DNA of 64,000 nucleotides from Treponema maltophilum ATCC 51939. Its GTDB lineage: Bacteria > Spirochaetota > Spirochaetia > Treponematales > Treponemataceae. The notes under the pieces are model-generated. The model was not told the DNA's origin, did no database searches, and saw only the letters and a list, made by a program, of their open reading frames with translations. The stretch spans positions 389,490 to 453,489 of the forward strand of contig NZ_KE332518.1 in NCBI RefSeq assembly GCF_000413055.1, written 5' to 3'. This document shows positions 1 through 8,750 of the stretch, piece after piece; positions within the stretch are counted from its first letter, which is position 1; each line of letters opens with the position of its first letter. A program made the translations under genes and the position numbers.

Positions 1-459
1 GCACAATTCATGCGCTTTCAGCAAAAGTCTGCCGAATTCCTGCATAAGCACGCCGTTTTTTTCAAGGTAATCTTTTTTAATGCGTTCGGTCAGTTCGGCC
101 AATTCCGGCGAGTTTTCAAGTCCGATGCTGTACAGGCCTTTTTTTTCGGCGATTTCCAAAAGCGAATGGAATTTCGCCCAAAAAGCGTTGCCGTGCGCTT
201 TCGCGTATTTACGCGGTTTTAATCCGCCGTTTTGCGCGGCTTCCGCTTCATACAACAAATGGTGTGTGTATTCGTGGATCGCGGTATAGATGAGCTGATT
301 GTCCGTATTGAAATTCTTATTGTGCAAAATAATTTCGCGCGTTTCGCACTTGTACAAACCGTTTACCTTTTTGCTCGATTTTCCGCTGAAAATCACTTCG
401 AAATCCAAATCGCTGTTTTCGAGCGAAAGCAAAAGTTCTTTGATTTGATCGCGATTCAT
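1..459 (-). CDS. HEYTHH-motif protein (putative zinc-metallopeptidase fold), 3' end outside window
   Basis: Reading the minus strand from the ATG at 459 gives 153 codons without a stop up to the window edge, so the C-terminus is missing. Residues 62-67 read HEYTHH, containing an HExxH zinc-site pattern (H62, E63, H66), in a small charged soluble protein without a signal peptide. The start overlaps the rsmE stop as ATGA, so it is very probably translationally coupled to rsmE and shares its promoter. The metallopeptidase reading rests on this motif alone. The family looks like a conserved spirochaetal hypothetical protein and no specific function can be assigned. Confidence 0.75.
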   Translation of the reverse strand, partial: MNRDQIKELLLSLENSDLDFEVIFSGKSSKKVNGLYKCETREIILHNKNFNTDNQLIYTAIHEYTHHLLYEAEAAQNGGLKPRKYAKAHGNAFWAKFHSLLEIAEKKGLYSIGLENSPELAELTERIKKDYLEKNGVLMQEFGRLLLKAHELC

Positions 460-1253
460 AATACCCCCAGCGCGTTTAAAATGATTGCGGCTGCCGTTGT
501 TGCCGCCGTTTCCGTCCGCAAAACGCGTTCTCCCATGCCGCAGAGCGTAAAACCCGCTTGCTTAAAAAGGGAACGCTCGTTGTCGGTCCATCCGCGCTCG
601 CTTCCGATTGCGGCCCTGATGCGGAACGGATATTCTTCAAAAAGGCCTTTAGCGGCTGCGGCAGCAAGCTCGCGTCGTATGTACGAACTTAAAGGCTCCT
701 CGGGTGTTACGTTATCCAAGGCCGCGTTGATGTACTTGTACGCGCTATGCCGCGCGGCTTCCGGCAAATTCCGTTCTTCGCCGTGCAGCGCGCCGAGACA
801 GCTTTTTACCGACGGAAAAAGTTCGAGCTTCGGAATGTGCGTGCTCTTTGCCTGCATGCTGCCTTCTTTTAAAGCTTCGTATGCGGAGCCCCGTTCGACA
901 ATCTTCGATTCCATATATGATTTTTCGCCCGTTTCGGTTCCGCAAAGCAAAATACGCGATACGCCCAAACCTGCCGCGTCGCGAAAAAGCCTTTTAAGCT
1001 GAATGGGGCGCACAAAGCCGACAATCAAATCGAGCGGGTAGGGCTTTTTGCCGTCCGAAAGCGGTGTAAATTCAAAACGCACACCCGTTTCGTCCGAGCG
1101 GATAATGCGCGCCGTTCCGGCTTTTCCGTTTTCAATGCCGGCTTCAAAGGTGTCGCCTTCTTTTTTTTTGAGTACGGTGCGAATGTGGCGTGCGCGGGCA
1201 TCACCGGCCGGGAAAAAACAGCCGTCGCTTTCCGAAAACAGTACGATGTTCAT
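456..1253 (-). CDS. rsmE: 16S rRNA (uracil1498-N3)-methyltransferase RsmE
   Basis: 265 residues, close to the usual RsmE length of about 245. The C-terminal trefoil-knot SAM-binding region is visible: IGSERGWTDNE followed by the family signature GERVLRTETA and an Ala-rich helix. It methylates N3 of U1498 in 16S rRNA in the assembled 30S subunit. I chose the start at 1253 (MNIVLFSESDG) rather than an in-frame ATG 13 codons upstream, because the promoter at 1264..1292 overlaps the longer version and the family begins here. No Shine-Dalgarno is visible. It is divergent from purA and its stop overlaps the next gene's start. Confidence 0.93.
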   Translation of the reverse strand: MNIVLFSESDGCFFPAGDARARHIRTVLKKKEGDTFEAGIENGKAGTARIIRSDETGVRFEFTPLSDGKKPYPLDLIVGFVRPIQLKRLFRDAAGLGVSRILLCGTETGEKSYMESKIVERGSAYEALKEGSMQAKSTHIPKLELFPSVKSCLGALHGEERNLPEAARHSAYKYINAALDNVTPEEPLSSYIRRELAAAAAKGLFEEYPFRIRAAIGSERGWTDNERSLFKQAGFTLCGMGERVLRTETAATTAAAIILNALGVL

Positions 1254-1263
1254 AAACGCATTG

Positions 1264-1292
1264 AGTATACTCCGTGCGCTTTTATTGCGCAA
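1264..1292 (-). promoter_or_regulatory. Predicted sigma70-type promoter of rsmE
   Basis: On the minus strand, TTGCGC, a 17-bp spacer and TATACT. The -10 ends 10 nt before the rsmE ATG, so the 5' leader would be only a few nucleotides and contains no Shine-Dalgarno. Confidence 0.6.
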
Positions 1293-1295
1293 GTC

Positions 1296-1324
1296 TATGC
1301 ACGCGGGGGCACTTGTGTTATACT
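1296..1324 (+). promoter_or_regulatory. Predicted purA promoter (good -10, weak -35)
   Basis: TATACT at 1319-1324 lies 6 nt before the purA ATG. The hexamer 17 bp upstream (TATGCA) matches the -35 consensus poorly. No ribosome-binding site lies between the -10 and the ATG, so a leaderless purA mRNA is implied. Confidence 0.5.
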
Positions 1325-1330
1325 GCGCGT

Positions 1331-2563
1331 ATGAATACTGTAGTTATCGGCGCTCAATGGGGAGATGAAGGTAAGGGAAAAATAGTCGATTACCTTGCCG
1401 CCGAAGCCGACGTGATTGTCCGCTATTCGGGCGGAGCGAATGCCGGCCATACGATTGTCGCGGGCGGAAAGCAATACGCCCTGCACTTGGTTCCTTCGGG
1501 AATTTTGTATCCCGGCAAAAAAGTGTATTTGGGAACGGGCATGGTTATAGATCCGGAAGCTCTGTTTGCCGAATTGGCTATGCTTAAAGAACAGGGTGTA
1601 GACTGGGAAGGCCGCGTGTTTATTTCCGATCGCGCGCATGTGGTATTCCCGCGTTACCGTGCCGAAGATAAAAAACGGGACAGCGAACGCAAACATCCGA
1701 TAGGCACTACGGGACGCGGCATAGGCACCGCGTATTCGATGAAGTCGGAGCGCGACGGCATACGTATTGCAGATTTGTTTTGGAAAGAAAAAGCGGCCGA
1801 AATGCCGGCCGAAGATACGGCCTTTATCGAACCGTATAAAGATCGGCTTAAAGATATGAAAATCGACATGTGCTCGCACATGTACCGCCTGCGGCAAAGC
1901 CGCGTGCTGCTCGAGGGGGCTCAGGGCGCTATGCTCGATTTGGATTCGGGAACATACCCCTACGTATCGTCGGGAATGTCGGGTTCGTCCGGCGCCGCAG
2001 TCGGAGCGGGAATCGGGCCGCGCGACATAGACCGCGTGCTCGGCGTGTTTAAAGCGTATTCGACGCGCGTCGGGAACGGCCCCTTACCGACCGAATTCGA
2101 TGAAGCCAGCCAAAGCGAACTGTACCGCTTTGTGCGCGAAACCGGCCGCGAATACGGTGTTACGACCGGCCGCCCGAGGCGCTGCGGTTATTTGGATTTG
2201 GTCGCCCTGCGCTATGCGTGCCGCGTTAATTCGGTTTCCGATTTGGTGCTCACCCATCTCGATATTTACGACAGCCTTGATACAATCGAAGCGTGCATTG
2301 CTTACGATATTGACGGAAGCATCGTAACCGATTTTCCCGCCGACATAGGTGCTTTAAATCGGGCTAAACCCGTACTCGAAAAATTCAAAGGCTGGAAAAC
2401 CGTTTTAAAGAACTGCCGCTCGTTTTCGGAACTTCCGAAAGAAGCCGCCTCTTATATATCGTTTATCGAAGATTATTGCGATACTCCCGTAAACATTGTG
2501 TCGGTCGGCTATGAGCGCGCCGAAACGCTTATGCGTATCGAATCTTTTGCGCGGAGCCGTTAA
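1331..2563 (+). CDS. purA: Adenylosuccinate synthetase
   Basis: 410 residues, typical PurA. It opens with the GTP-binding signature GAQWGDEGKGK and carries the HTIV segment with the catalytic His, SGMSGSSG and the TTGRPRRCG base-binding region. It joins IMP and aspartate with GTP hydrolysis in AMP synthesis. I chose the start at 1331, the conserved N-terminus; a longer in-frame version from 1274 would extend through the promoter. The stop overlaps the next gene's ATG by one base (TAATG), so the acyl-CoA ligase is coupled to it. The guaB fragment at the other end of the window handles the guanylate branch from IMP. Confidence 0.97.
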   Translation: MNTVVIGAQWGDEGKGKIVDYLAAEADVIVRYSGGANAGHTIVAGGKQYALHLVPSGILYPGKKVYLGTGMVIDPEALFAELAMLKEQGVDWEGRVFISDRAHVVFPRYRAEDKKRDSERKHPIGTTGRGIGTAYSMKSERDGIRIADLFWKEKAAEMPAEDTAFIEPYKDRLKDMKIDMCSHMYRLRQSRVLLEGAQGAMLDLDSGTYPYVSSGMSGSSGAAVGAGIGPRDIDRVLGVFKAYSTRVGNGPLPTEFDEASQSELYRFVRETGREYGVTTGRPRRCGYLDLVALRYACRVNSVSDLVLTHLDIYDSLDTIEACIAYDIDGSIVTDFPADIGALNRAKPVLEKFKGWKTVLKNCRSFSELPKEAASYISFIEDYCDTPVNIVSVGYERAETLMRIESFARSR

Positions 2564-4350
2564 TGGTAACCGTATACGATTTAGGTTCTTACACTTTTCC
2601 GGCGCTTTTTAAGCACTCGGTTTCCTGTTTTAAAGACCGTCCCGCATTATCGTTTGCAAACGGCAAGCCGCTTACCTATGCCCAAATCGAAGGGCTTGTT
2701 GCGCACATGGCGCGCGTGTTATATCGCATCGGCATACGGCAGGGCGCAAAGGTTGCCGTATACGGGGCAAGTTCGCCGAATTGGGGCGCATCTTATTTTG
2801 CGATAGTCAATTCCGGGGCGATCGCCGTTCCGCTTTTGCCCGATTTTACTTCAGGCGAAGTTCAAACCATTCTTACTCATGCGGGCGTTTCGACGATTAT
2901 CGTTTCCGAAAAACTGAAGGTAAAGCTCGACGCAATTCCTTCCGCACAGGTGCAAAACATCATACGCATGGAAGACTTTTGCGTTTTGCGCGAAAACGGC
3001 AAAGACCTTGTGCAATCGACCCTTACCGGCAATGACAAAAACGCCGGCGCGGACCTTTCGAGCCCGCTGTCCGTTTCCGCTTCGGTTTGTGCCGCCGCTT
3101 CCGAGGACGGGGAGCCGCTGCCGGAAGTTGCGGTAAAAGAAGACGACATCGCATCGATAATTTATACCTCGGGAACCACCGGCCGCTCAAAGGGCGTCGT
3201 ACTCACGCATAAAAATCTCGTGTTCACGGCCATCCAGTGTCAAACCGTCCACCGCGTAAACAAGATGGACAAGTGCCTGTCCTTTTTGCCGCTGTCGCAT
3301 GTGTACGAGTTTACGATCGGCTTTGTGATGCAGTTTTTAAACGGGGCTTGCGTGTATTATTTGGAACGGGCGCCGGCAATATCGACCCTGCTGCCGGCAT
3401 TCAAAAAGGTGCGGCCGACCGTTGTTTTAAGCGTCCCGATGATTATGGAAAAAATCTATAAAAATAAGGTGGTGCCGACTTTTACGAAAAGCGAGCTTTT
3501 ACGCAGATTGTACCGCAAGCGTTTTTTTCAAAAGATATTTCATCGCATCGCGGGATCTTCCCTTAAAAAACTGTTCGGCGGCCGGCTTAAGTTTTTCGGC
3601 ATCGGCGGCGCAAAGATAGATCCCGCCGTAGAAATTTTTATGAAAGATGCGAAATTCCCGTACGCCGTCGGCTACGGACTTACCGAAACATCGCCGCTGC
3701 TTGCAGGCTCGAATCCCGGCAACACGGTTCCCGGAACCATCGGCCCGATACTTCAAGGTGTCGAGCTTACAATTTTGGATCCCGATCCCGAAAGCGGTGT
3801 CGGCGAAGTTATTGCACGCGGCGAAAACGTTATGCGAGGTTATTACAACGAAAGCGCTTTAACGCAAGCGGCTTTTACTACGGAAGAAGATTCCTGCGGG
3901 CCCGGCTGGTTTAAGACGGGCGATTTGGGAAAGCTGCACAACGGTATGTGGCTTTCGCTCAAAGGCCGATTGAAAAACATGATTTTAGGTTCCGGCGGCG
4001 AAAATATTTATCCCGAAGATATCGAGTTTGTGCTTAACCAGCACCCCGACGTTGTCGAATCGCTGGTTGTTGAAGATGAGGACGGTCTTGTCGCCCTCGT
4101 CCAGCTCGACGAAGAAAAGCTGAAAAGCCGCGGCCTTTTAAGTTCCGTCGGCCAAGCGGTCGAAGACATCAAAGAAGGTCTTTTATACAAGCAGGAGGAA
4201 ATACTTTCCGAAATAAAATATTTTGTAAACAATAAGGTAAACCGTTTTTCAAAGGTCGGCTCGGTAAAGCCGGTAACATCGTTCGAAAAAACCGCGAGTC
4301 AAAAAATCAAGCGTTATTTGTACAACCTGCGCGGCAGCAAAAAAAAATGA
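2563..4350 (+). CDS. AMP-dependent long-chain acyl-CoA synthetase
   Basis: 595 residues of the ANL superfamily. The phosphate-binding P-loop IIYTSGTTGRSKG is near residue 200, the A5 motif GYGLTETSP is near residue 370, and the hinge region GWFKTGDLG followed by LKGRLKN is near residue 450, with a C-terminal lid domain. It activates fatty acids as acyl-AMP and then acyl-CoA at the inner membrane face. Host-associated treponemes depend on host fatty acids, which suits such an enzyme, but chain-length specificity cannot be read from sequence. It is coupled to purA by one-base overlap and ends 12 bp from the convergent ddl with no obvious terminator. Confidence 0.9.
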   Translation: MVTVYDLGSYTFPALFKHSVSCFKDRPALSFANGKPLTYAQIEGLVAHMARVLYRIGIRQGAKVAVYGASSPNWGASYFAIVNSGAIAVPLLPDFTSGEVQTILTHAGVSTIIVSEKLKVKLDAIPSAQVQNIIRMEDFCVLRENGKDLVQSTLTGNDKNAGADLSSPLSVSASVCAAASEDGEPLPEVAVKEDDIASIIYTSGTTGRSKGVVLTHKNLVFTAIQCQTVHRVNKMDKCLSFLPLSHVYEFTIGFVMQFLNGACVYYLERAPAISTLLPAFKKVRPTVVLSVPMIMEKIYKNKVVPTFTKSELLRRLYRKRFFQKIFHRIAGSSLKKLFGGRLKFFGIGGAKIDPAVEIFMKDAKFPYAVGYGLTETSPLLAGSNPGNTVPGTIGPILQGVELTILDPDPESGVGEVIARGENVMRGYYNESALTQAAFTTEEDSCGPGWFKTGDLGKLHNGMWLSLKGRLKNMILGSGGENIYPEDIEFVLNQHPDVVESLVVEDEDGLVALVQLDEEKLKSRGLLSSVGQAVEDIKEGLLYKQEEILSEIKYFVNNKVNRFSKVGSVKPVTSFEKTASQKIKRYLYNLRGSKKK

Positions 4351-4362
4351 TAGCGTGTACGT

Positions 4363-5547
4363 TTATGTAAAACTTGTTTTAAGCGCGCGGCGTTTTTTAA
4401 AGCGGTCTAAGCCCTGTTCCAAAAGCAGTTCTATCAGCCGGTCGTACGGGAGGCCCGATTGTTCGCACATTTTGGGGAACATGCTTATCGGCGTAAAACC
4501 GGGCATGGTGTTTATTTCGTTCAAATACAGTTTGCCGCTTTTTTTATCGATAAAAAAATCGACGCGCGCAAGGCCGCTGCAGTCCAAGGCCGCGTATGCG
4601 CGTTCGGCCATCGCCTGTACTTCTGTACGCTGTTCGGCCGTTATCGGAGCGGGAATTAAAAGACGCGCGCCGTTCGGGTCGGTATATTTTGCTTCGTAAT
4701 CGTAAAAGCCGTGAGTCGGCGCGATTTCACCCGGCTCGTAGGAGCATACGGCGCTTGCTTTTTCGGCGCCGCTTCCACAGGATGCGCTTCCGCAGGATAG
4801 GCTGTCGCCGGTAACGGAACATTCGATTTCGCGCGCATCGATGCATTCTTCAATCAATATTTTTTCGTCCCATAAAAACGCTTCGTGCACGGCACGCTCG
4901 AACTCTTTTCGATTGCCCGCCTTCGCCGCGCCGACCGAGCTTCCCGCACTGGAGGGCTTTACGAACAAAGGATAGCCGAAGCGTTTTTCCGCCTCGTCCA
5001 ATTTTTTTTGCAGCGTTTCGTCTTCAAGCGCTCTCTTTTTTATGCACGCGAACGGCACAACCGGAAGTCCTTCATAGGCCCAAATTTTTTTTGCTTGCGC
5101 TTTGTCCATCGCAATCGCGCTGCTTGCTACGGAACAGCCGCAGTAGGGAAGTTCGGCCATTTCCAAAAGCCCCTGCACAAGCCCGTCTTCGCCGTACGAA
5201 CCGTGTAAAACGGGAAAAACTATATCGACCGCAAGTTTCTTCGCCTGTTTTGCGCCGTCTTTGTTTGTGTCGATTTGACCGATTTGCAGGGCTCGCTCGG
5301 TGCCACCTCCGGGCACGAGACTGACGATACGCGATGAGTCCTGCGCGATTTTGAGTACCGCATTCGTATCGCGGACGACGCGCTCTGCTTCGCTTTCGTC
5401 CTGCACATACCAAACGCCGTCTTTTGCAATTCCGATAAGAACGAGCGAGTGTTTTGTGCGGTCGATGCGGCGCACAACCGAAGATGCGGATACAAGGGAT
5501 ACTTCATGTTCGCCGCTTTTTCCGCCGAATAATACTGCAACAGTCAT
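4363..5547 (-). CDS. ddl: D-alanine--D-alanine ligase
   Basis: 394 residues, ATP-grasp fold. N-terminal VLFGGKSGEHEVSLVSA is the Ddl signature; the ATP-binding core has LFVKPSSAGSSVG, and the C-terminal part has ARVDFFID and LNEINTMPGFT with the metal ligands. It makes the D-Ala-D-Ala dipeptide for peptidoglycan. It is longer than most Ddl because of a Ser/Cys/Gly-rich insertion around residues 245-265 (sequence around DSLSCGSASCGSG), before the EPGEI segment. It lies 24 bp downstream of murE on the same strand, so the two form a cell-wall operon. Confidence 0.95.
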   Translation of the reverse strand: MTVAVLFGGKSGEHEVSLVSASSVVRRIDRTKHSLVLIGIAKDGVWYVQDESEAERVVRDTNAVLKIAQDSSRIVSLVPGGGTERALQIGQIDTNKDGAKQAKKLAVDIVFPVLHGSYGEDGLVQGLLEMAELPYCGCSVASSAIAMDKAQAKKIWAYEGLPVVPFACIKKRALEDETLQKKLDEAEKRFGYPLFVKPSSAGSSVGAAKAGNRKEFERAVHEAFLWDEKILIEECIDAREIECSVTGDSLSCGSASCGSGAEKASAVCSYEPGEIAPTHGFYDYEAKYTDPNGARLLIPAPITAEQRTEVQAMAERAYAALDCSGLARVDFFIDKKSGKLYLNEINTMPGFTPISMFPKMCEQSGLPYDRLIELLLEQGLDRFKKRRALKTSFT

Positions 5548-5571
5548 AATAAACCTCTGAATCGTAATGCC

Positions 5572-7200
5572 TTAGTTTTCTCCGAAGCCCATTTCGGCCA
5601 AAGCCGTTTCGGCTTCGCGCGTTTCGTCATAGGGAACGGTTTTATTTTTATAGATGATGGAATTTTCGTGCGACTTTCCCAAAAGCAATACCGCGTCGTC
5701 TTTTTGCGCCAAAGAAAACGCTTTGCGGATTGCCTGCGGCCGGTCGGGAATTAAAAAAAGATTTTTACCGCGCGTCATGCCCTCGCAGCCCTGTGCAATC
5801 ATTTCGAGCAGTTCCATGGAATCTTCGCCGCGCGGATCTTCGTCGGTTAAAATAACGATATCGCTGTATTCGGACGCGATTTTGCCTTGGAGCGGCCGCT
5901 TTTGCGTGTCACGCTCTCCGCCGGAACCGAACACGCTGATAATGCGCCCCTTTGTTTTTTTGCGCATCGGCGGAAATACAATCATAAACGACGAGGGCGT
6001 GTGTGCATAGTCTATAAATACGTCGAAGTTTTGCCCCTTTGTTATACGGCACATGCGGCCCTTGACGGGTGTAAGCGACCGCGCCGAGCGGGCAAGCTCT
6101 TCGCCCGGTATTCCCGTTATGCCGGATACGATAATCAGCGCGGCGGTAATATTGCATGCGTTAAAGGAACCCGCAACGGGCGCGTTCACACTGATTGCCG
6201 TTTCGCCTTTTTTAAGCGTAAAACCTATGCCGTGCCGCGTTTCTTCAAGGTTTTCTATCGCGTATAGGCCGGCTTTGAACAAAGCCTCATCCGGCTCTTG
6301 CGATTTTGCGGACGTTTGCAGTATGTCCGGCGGAATAAAACCGGCGACCGGAAAGCCGGAGGCGGCCTGCACAAAATACTGCGCGGCCGGATCCGCGGCA
6401 TTGACAACGGCAACCGGTTCGATTGTGCGTTCGGTGTTCAAAATAAATTTTTCGTGAGCGTGCCGCGCAAGGTTTCTGAATAAATTGGCTTTATCGCTTT
6501 TATATTGTTCGTACGTGCCGTGAAATTCCAAGTGTTCGTGATTGACATTCATCATAGCCGCGGCGTCGAAAGGAACGTCGCCGAGTCTGTTTGTTTTTAC
6601 CGAAAGGCCGTGGGACGACGCTTCGATAACGGCGTATTCGCAGCCGTTTTGAACCATGTTATACAAATATTCCTGTACGATCGGCGCTTCCGGAGTGGTT
6701 TGATGCTCGCTGTTGTCGCAGGCTTCGCCGCCGAAGGAATGCTGCACGGTTGAAATAAAGCCCGCTTTTTTGCCGGCAAAGCGCAAAAGCTGCCAGCAAA
6801 AAAAGACTGTAGTGCTTTTCCCTTCGGTTCCCGTTACGCCCGCAACGCAGAGCTTGTTGCCCGGATAGTCGTAAAAGGCTGCCGACAGGGGCGACATCGC
6901 AAAACGGCTGTCCGGCGTGTGAACCAGTACCGTTTTATGAGCTTTTGCGGCCGCAACCGCCGCATCCGGCAGCCGTCCCTCGTATACGACCGCACGGGCT
7001 CCCGCGGCGATCGCTTTTTCGGCAAACTCGTTTCCGTGAACGTGAATGCCGGGCAGCGCAAAAAAAAGCGAACCTTCCCGCACGTGCCGCGAATCGAAGG
7101 CAAGCGACTCGATGACGGGATCGTTTTCGGGGTGCATCGTTATCGTATAGGCAAGAGAATGCGCGCAGGGCTCAAGAAATGCCGAAAGTCTTTTCTTCAT
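5572..7200 (-). CDS. murE: UDP-N-acetylmuramoyl-tripeptide synthetase (MurE ligase)
   Basis: 542 residues when started at 7200 (MKKRLSAFLEP); an in-frame ATG 14 codons upstream is less likely. The Mur ligase order is clear: an N-terminal UDP-binding domain, ATP loop GVTGTEGKST near residue 115, central motif EASSHGL and NVNHEHLEFHG, and C-terminal DYAHTPSS and GSGGERDTQKRP. It adds the third amino acid to UDP-MurNAc-dipeptide. The substrate-selecting motif reads DEDPRGED, close to the DDPR type rather than the DNPR of diaminopimelate enzymes. Treponemal peptidoglycan is reported to contain ornithine, so the substrate is probably not diaminopimelate; this is inference. Confidence 0.93.
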   Translation of the reverse strand: MKKRLSAFLEPCAHSLAYTITMHPENDPVIESLAFDSRHVREGSLFFALPGIHVHGNEFAEKAIAAGARAVVYEGRLPDAAVAAAKAHKTVLVHTPDSRFAMSPLSAAFYDYPGNKLCVAGVTGTEGKSTTVFFCWQLLRFAGKKAGFISTVQHSFGGEACDNSEHQTTPEAPIVQEYLYNMVQNGCEYAVIEASSHGLSVKTNRLGDVPFDAAAMMNVNHEHLEFHGTYEQYKSDKANLFRNLARHAHEKFILNTERTIEPVAVVNAADPAAQYFVQAASGFPVAGFIPPDILQTSAKSQEPDEALFKAGLYAIENLEETRHGIGFTLKKGETAISVNAPVAGSFNACNITAALIIVSGITGIPGEELARSARSLTPVKGRMCRITKGQNFDVFIDYAHTPSSFMIVFPPMRKKTKGRIISVFGSGGERDTQKRPLQGKIASEYSDIVILTDEDPRGEDSMELLEMIAQGCEGMTRGKNLFLIPDRPQAIRKAFSLAQKDDAVLLLGKSHENSIIYKNKTVPYDETREAETALAEMGFGEN

Positions 7201-7208
7201 ACCGCATT

Positions 7209-8576
7209 TTACCTTCTTGCCAAGCTGCCCATCGGATCCCAAGGTTCAAGTTCTATGGGGCTTTGTGTGAAAAGTTCGCGCTGCGCTTTGGTCAGGTATT
7301 TTTTATTGACGACGATTTGATAGGTGAATTGATCGAACCATTCGTCGCTCATTACCCAAAAGCCTTCTTTGCCCACATCTTTGCCCCAGCTGTTTTGCAC
7401 GCGCCAGCGGTCGGCTTTGCCGTTTTCGTCAAGGTTGACTCCCGTAAAGGTCATCGCGTGCGTCATTAAACTTTCGCGGTAATCCAAGCGCTGTTCTTTG
7501 GTAAGCGGGAAGCCGGTATCGAATAAAAGGTCGGGACGCAGTGCGTTCATCGACAACAAGCCTTCGGTTTTTAAAAACCACTGCTGAACGTCGCTTCCGA
7601 ACCACACGGCTTCTCCCGCTTTCATTTGGGCTACGGCGGCTTTTTTTAAGTCTTCAATCGGAAGATTCAAATAGATAACGGGTGTTCCGCCCGCGACATT
7701 GCCCAAATACTTTACCGTATAGGTTTTGCCGAAGGGTTTGTCCTTTGTCGGCGCGTTGATGAGGCTTACGTAATCGTCCAATTTCATGTCCACGTAATCG
7801 GCAAAAAATTGCTGCGGGGTTGAACGGATACGGATAAATTTATCGTCTTTGTCGCGCGTTTCCCACGTAAAGGATGCCGGCGGTTTGCCTAACGATATGC
7901 ACAGCATGCGGTAGACTTCGTTCATCATCGCCTGTTTGCGGGAGCGCAGTTCGCGGATGCTTTTGCCCGACCGGTGTTCCTCGCGCAGCGTGCAGGCGTA
8001 TTCGCGCAGCTTGAGCGTCAAGTATTTTGTCAAGTCTTTGGTAGCCGACGAATCGAAGCTTTCGTTCATCGCGTCTTTGGGAATAACGCCGTATTTTTTT
8101 ATTAAGTCGGCAAACATCGACCATTGTCCGCCGTCGGCGACGGGCGCTTCAAGCAAAAAGTGCAAAAGCCGGCCGTTAAGCGGTTCGTCGAGCGTGGCTA
8201 AAATGTTTTCCAAAAACCAGTTCGACTTTTCCAATTTATCCCAAAACAGCGGATAGCTTTGCGACAGTTCCATGTTTTTAAGCTTCAGCTTTTTCATAAC
8301 TTTTAAACGCATAACGTTGAGCGCCGCGAACATCCAGCAGCGGCCGGATTGTTTTTGGTCGGTTATGTCGCCGGAGTCTATGGAAACCGAAAAGTTGTTT
8401 TGCATGCTGCGGTTTTCTTTGTAATCGATGCAGCTTGCGGCAATACCGTTTTTTACCGCACCGTTCATCGCAAGCGTATATGCCCTTTCCGCGTCGAAAT
8501 CGCGCTCAAAGGCGGCAAGCGTTTGTGATGAGAGTTCGGTAAACGCTTCGGAAAAGATGGGTTGTATTTTATTCAT
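7209..8576 (-). CDS. pepC: Aminopeptidase C (bleomycin hydrolase-type cysteine peptidase)
   Basis: 455 residues, family C1B. Catalytic Cys80 lies in QKQSGRCWMFA, the His in SLMTHAMTFTG and the Asn in RVQNSWG, giving the full papain-type triad. These cytosolic hexameric enzymes trim N-terminal residues from peptides, fitting a peptide-fermenting lifestyle. I chose the start at 8576 (MNKIQPIFS); the longer frame runs through the promoter at 8583..8611. There is no Shine-Dalgarno and the -10 ends 6 nt before the ATG. The stop lies 8 bp before the murE start, so murE-ddl may be co-transcribed with it. Confidence 0.95.
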   Translation of the reverse strand: MNKIQPIFSEAFTELSSQTLAAFERDFDAERAYTLAMNGAVKNGIAASCIDYKENRSMQNNFSVSIDSGDITDQKQSGRCWMFAALNVMRLKVMKKLKLKNMELSQSYPLFWDKLEKSNWFLENILATLDEPLNGRLLHFLLEAPVADGGQWSMFADLIKKYGVIPKDAMNESFDSSATKDLTKYLTLKLREYACTLREEHRSGKSIRELRSRKQAMMNEVYRMLCISLGKPPASFTWETRDKDDKFIRIRSTPQQFFADYVDMKLDDYVSLINAPTKDKPFGKTYTVKYLGNVAGGTPVIYLNLPIEDLKKAAVAQMKAGEAVWFGSDVQQWFLKTEGLLSMNALRPDLLFDTGFPLTKEQRLDYRESLMTHAMTFTGVNLDENGKADRWRVQNSWGKDVGKEGFWVMSDEWFDQFTYQIVVNKKYLTKAQRELFTQSPIELEPWDPMGSLARR

Positions 8577-8582
8577 GGAGTC

Positions 8583-8611
8583 ATCATAGCGTTCGGAGTA
8601 AAAATGGTCAA
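8583..8611 (-). promoter_or_regulatory. Predicted promoter of pepC(-murE-ddl)
   Basis: Minus strand TTGACC, exactly 17 bp, TATGAT, then 6 nt to the pepC ATG. This is the best-formed leaderless promoter in the window. Confidence 0.7.
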
Positions 8612-8655
8612 TGCGGGTTCGTATAATCCGGGAATACACAAAAGCCGAAAAATCC

Positions 8656-8710
8656 GTAAAAAAAAGCCGAATCCGTCAAAAAGCATACCGCTTTTTGACA
8701 GACCCGGCTC
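8656..8710 (-). terminator. Rho-independent terminator of pckG
   Basis: On the minus strand, the arms AGCCGGGTCTGTCAAAAAGC and GCTTTTTGACGGATTCGGCT pair with two mismatches around a 5-nt loop and are followed by a run of T. It lies 40 bp past the pckG stop. Confidence 0.85.
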
Positions 8711-8750
8711 TTTGTTCTCATTCCCGCCTTAATGCGGACGGGAAAAGTTT

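Noticed and set aside
232-1002. 256-residue open frame on the plus strand opposite rsmE
   Set aside because: It is antisense to rsmE, whose SAM-knot motif is unmistakable, and has no recognisable domain or ribosome-binding site.
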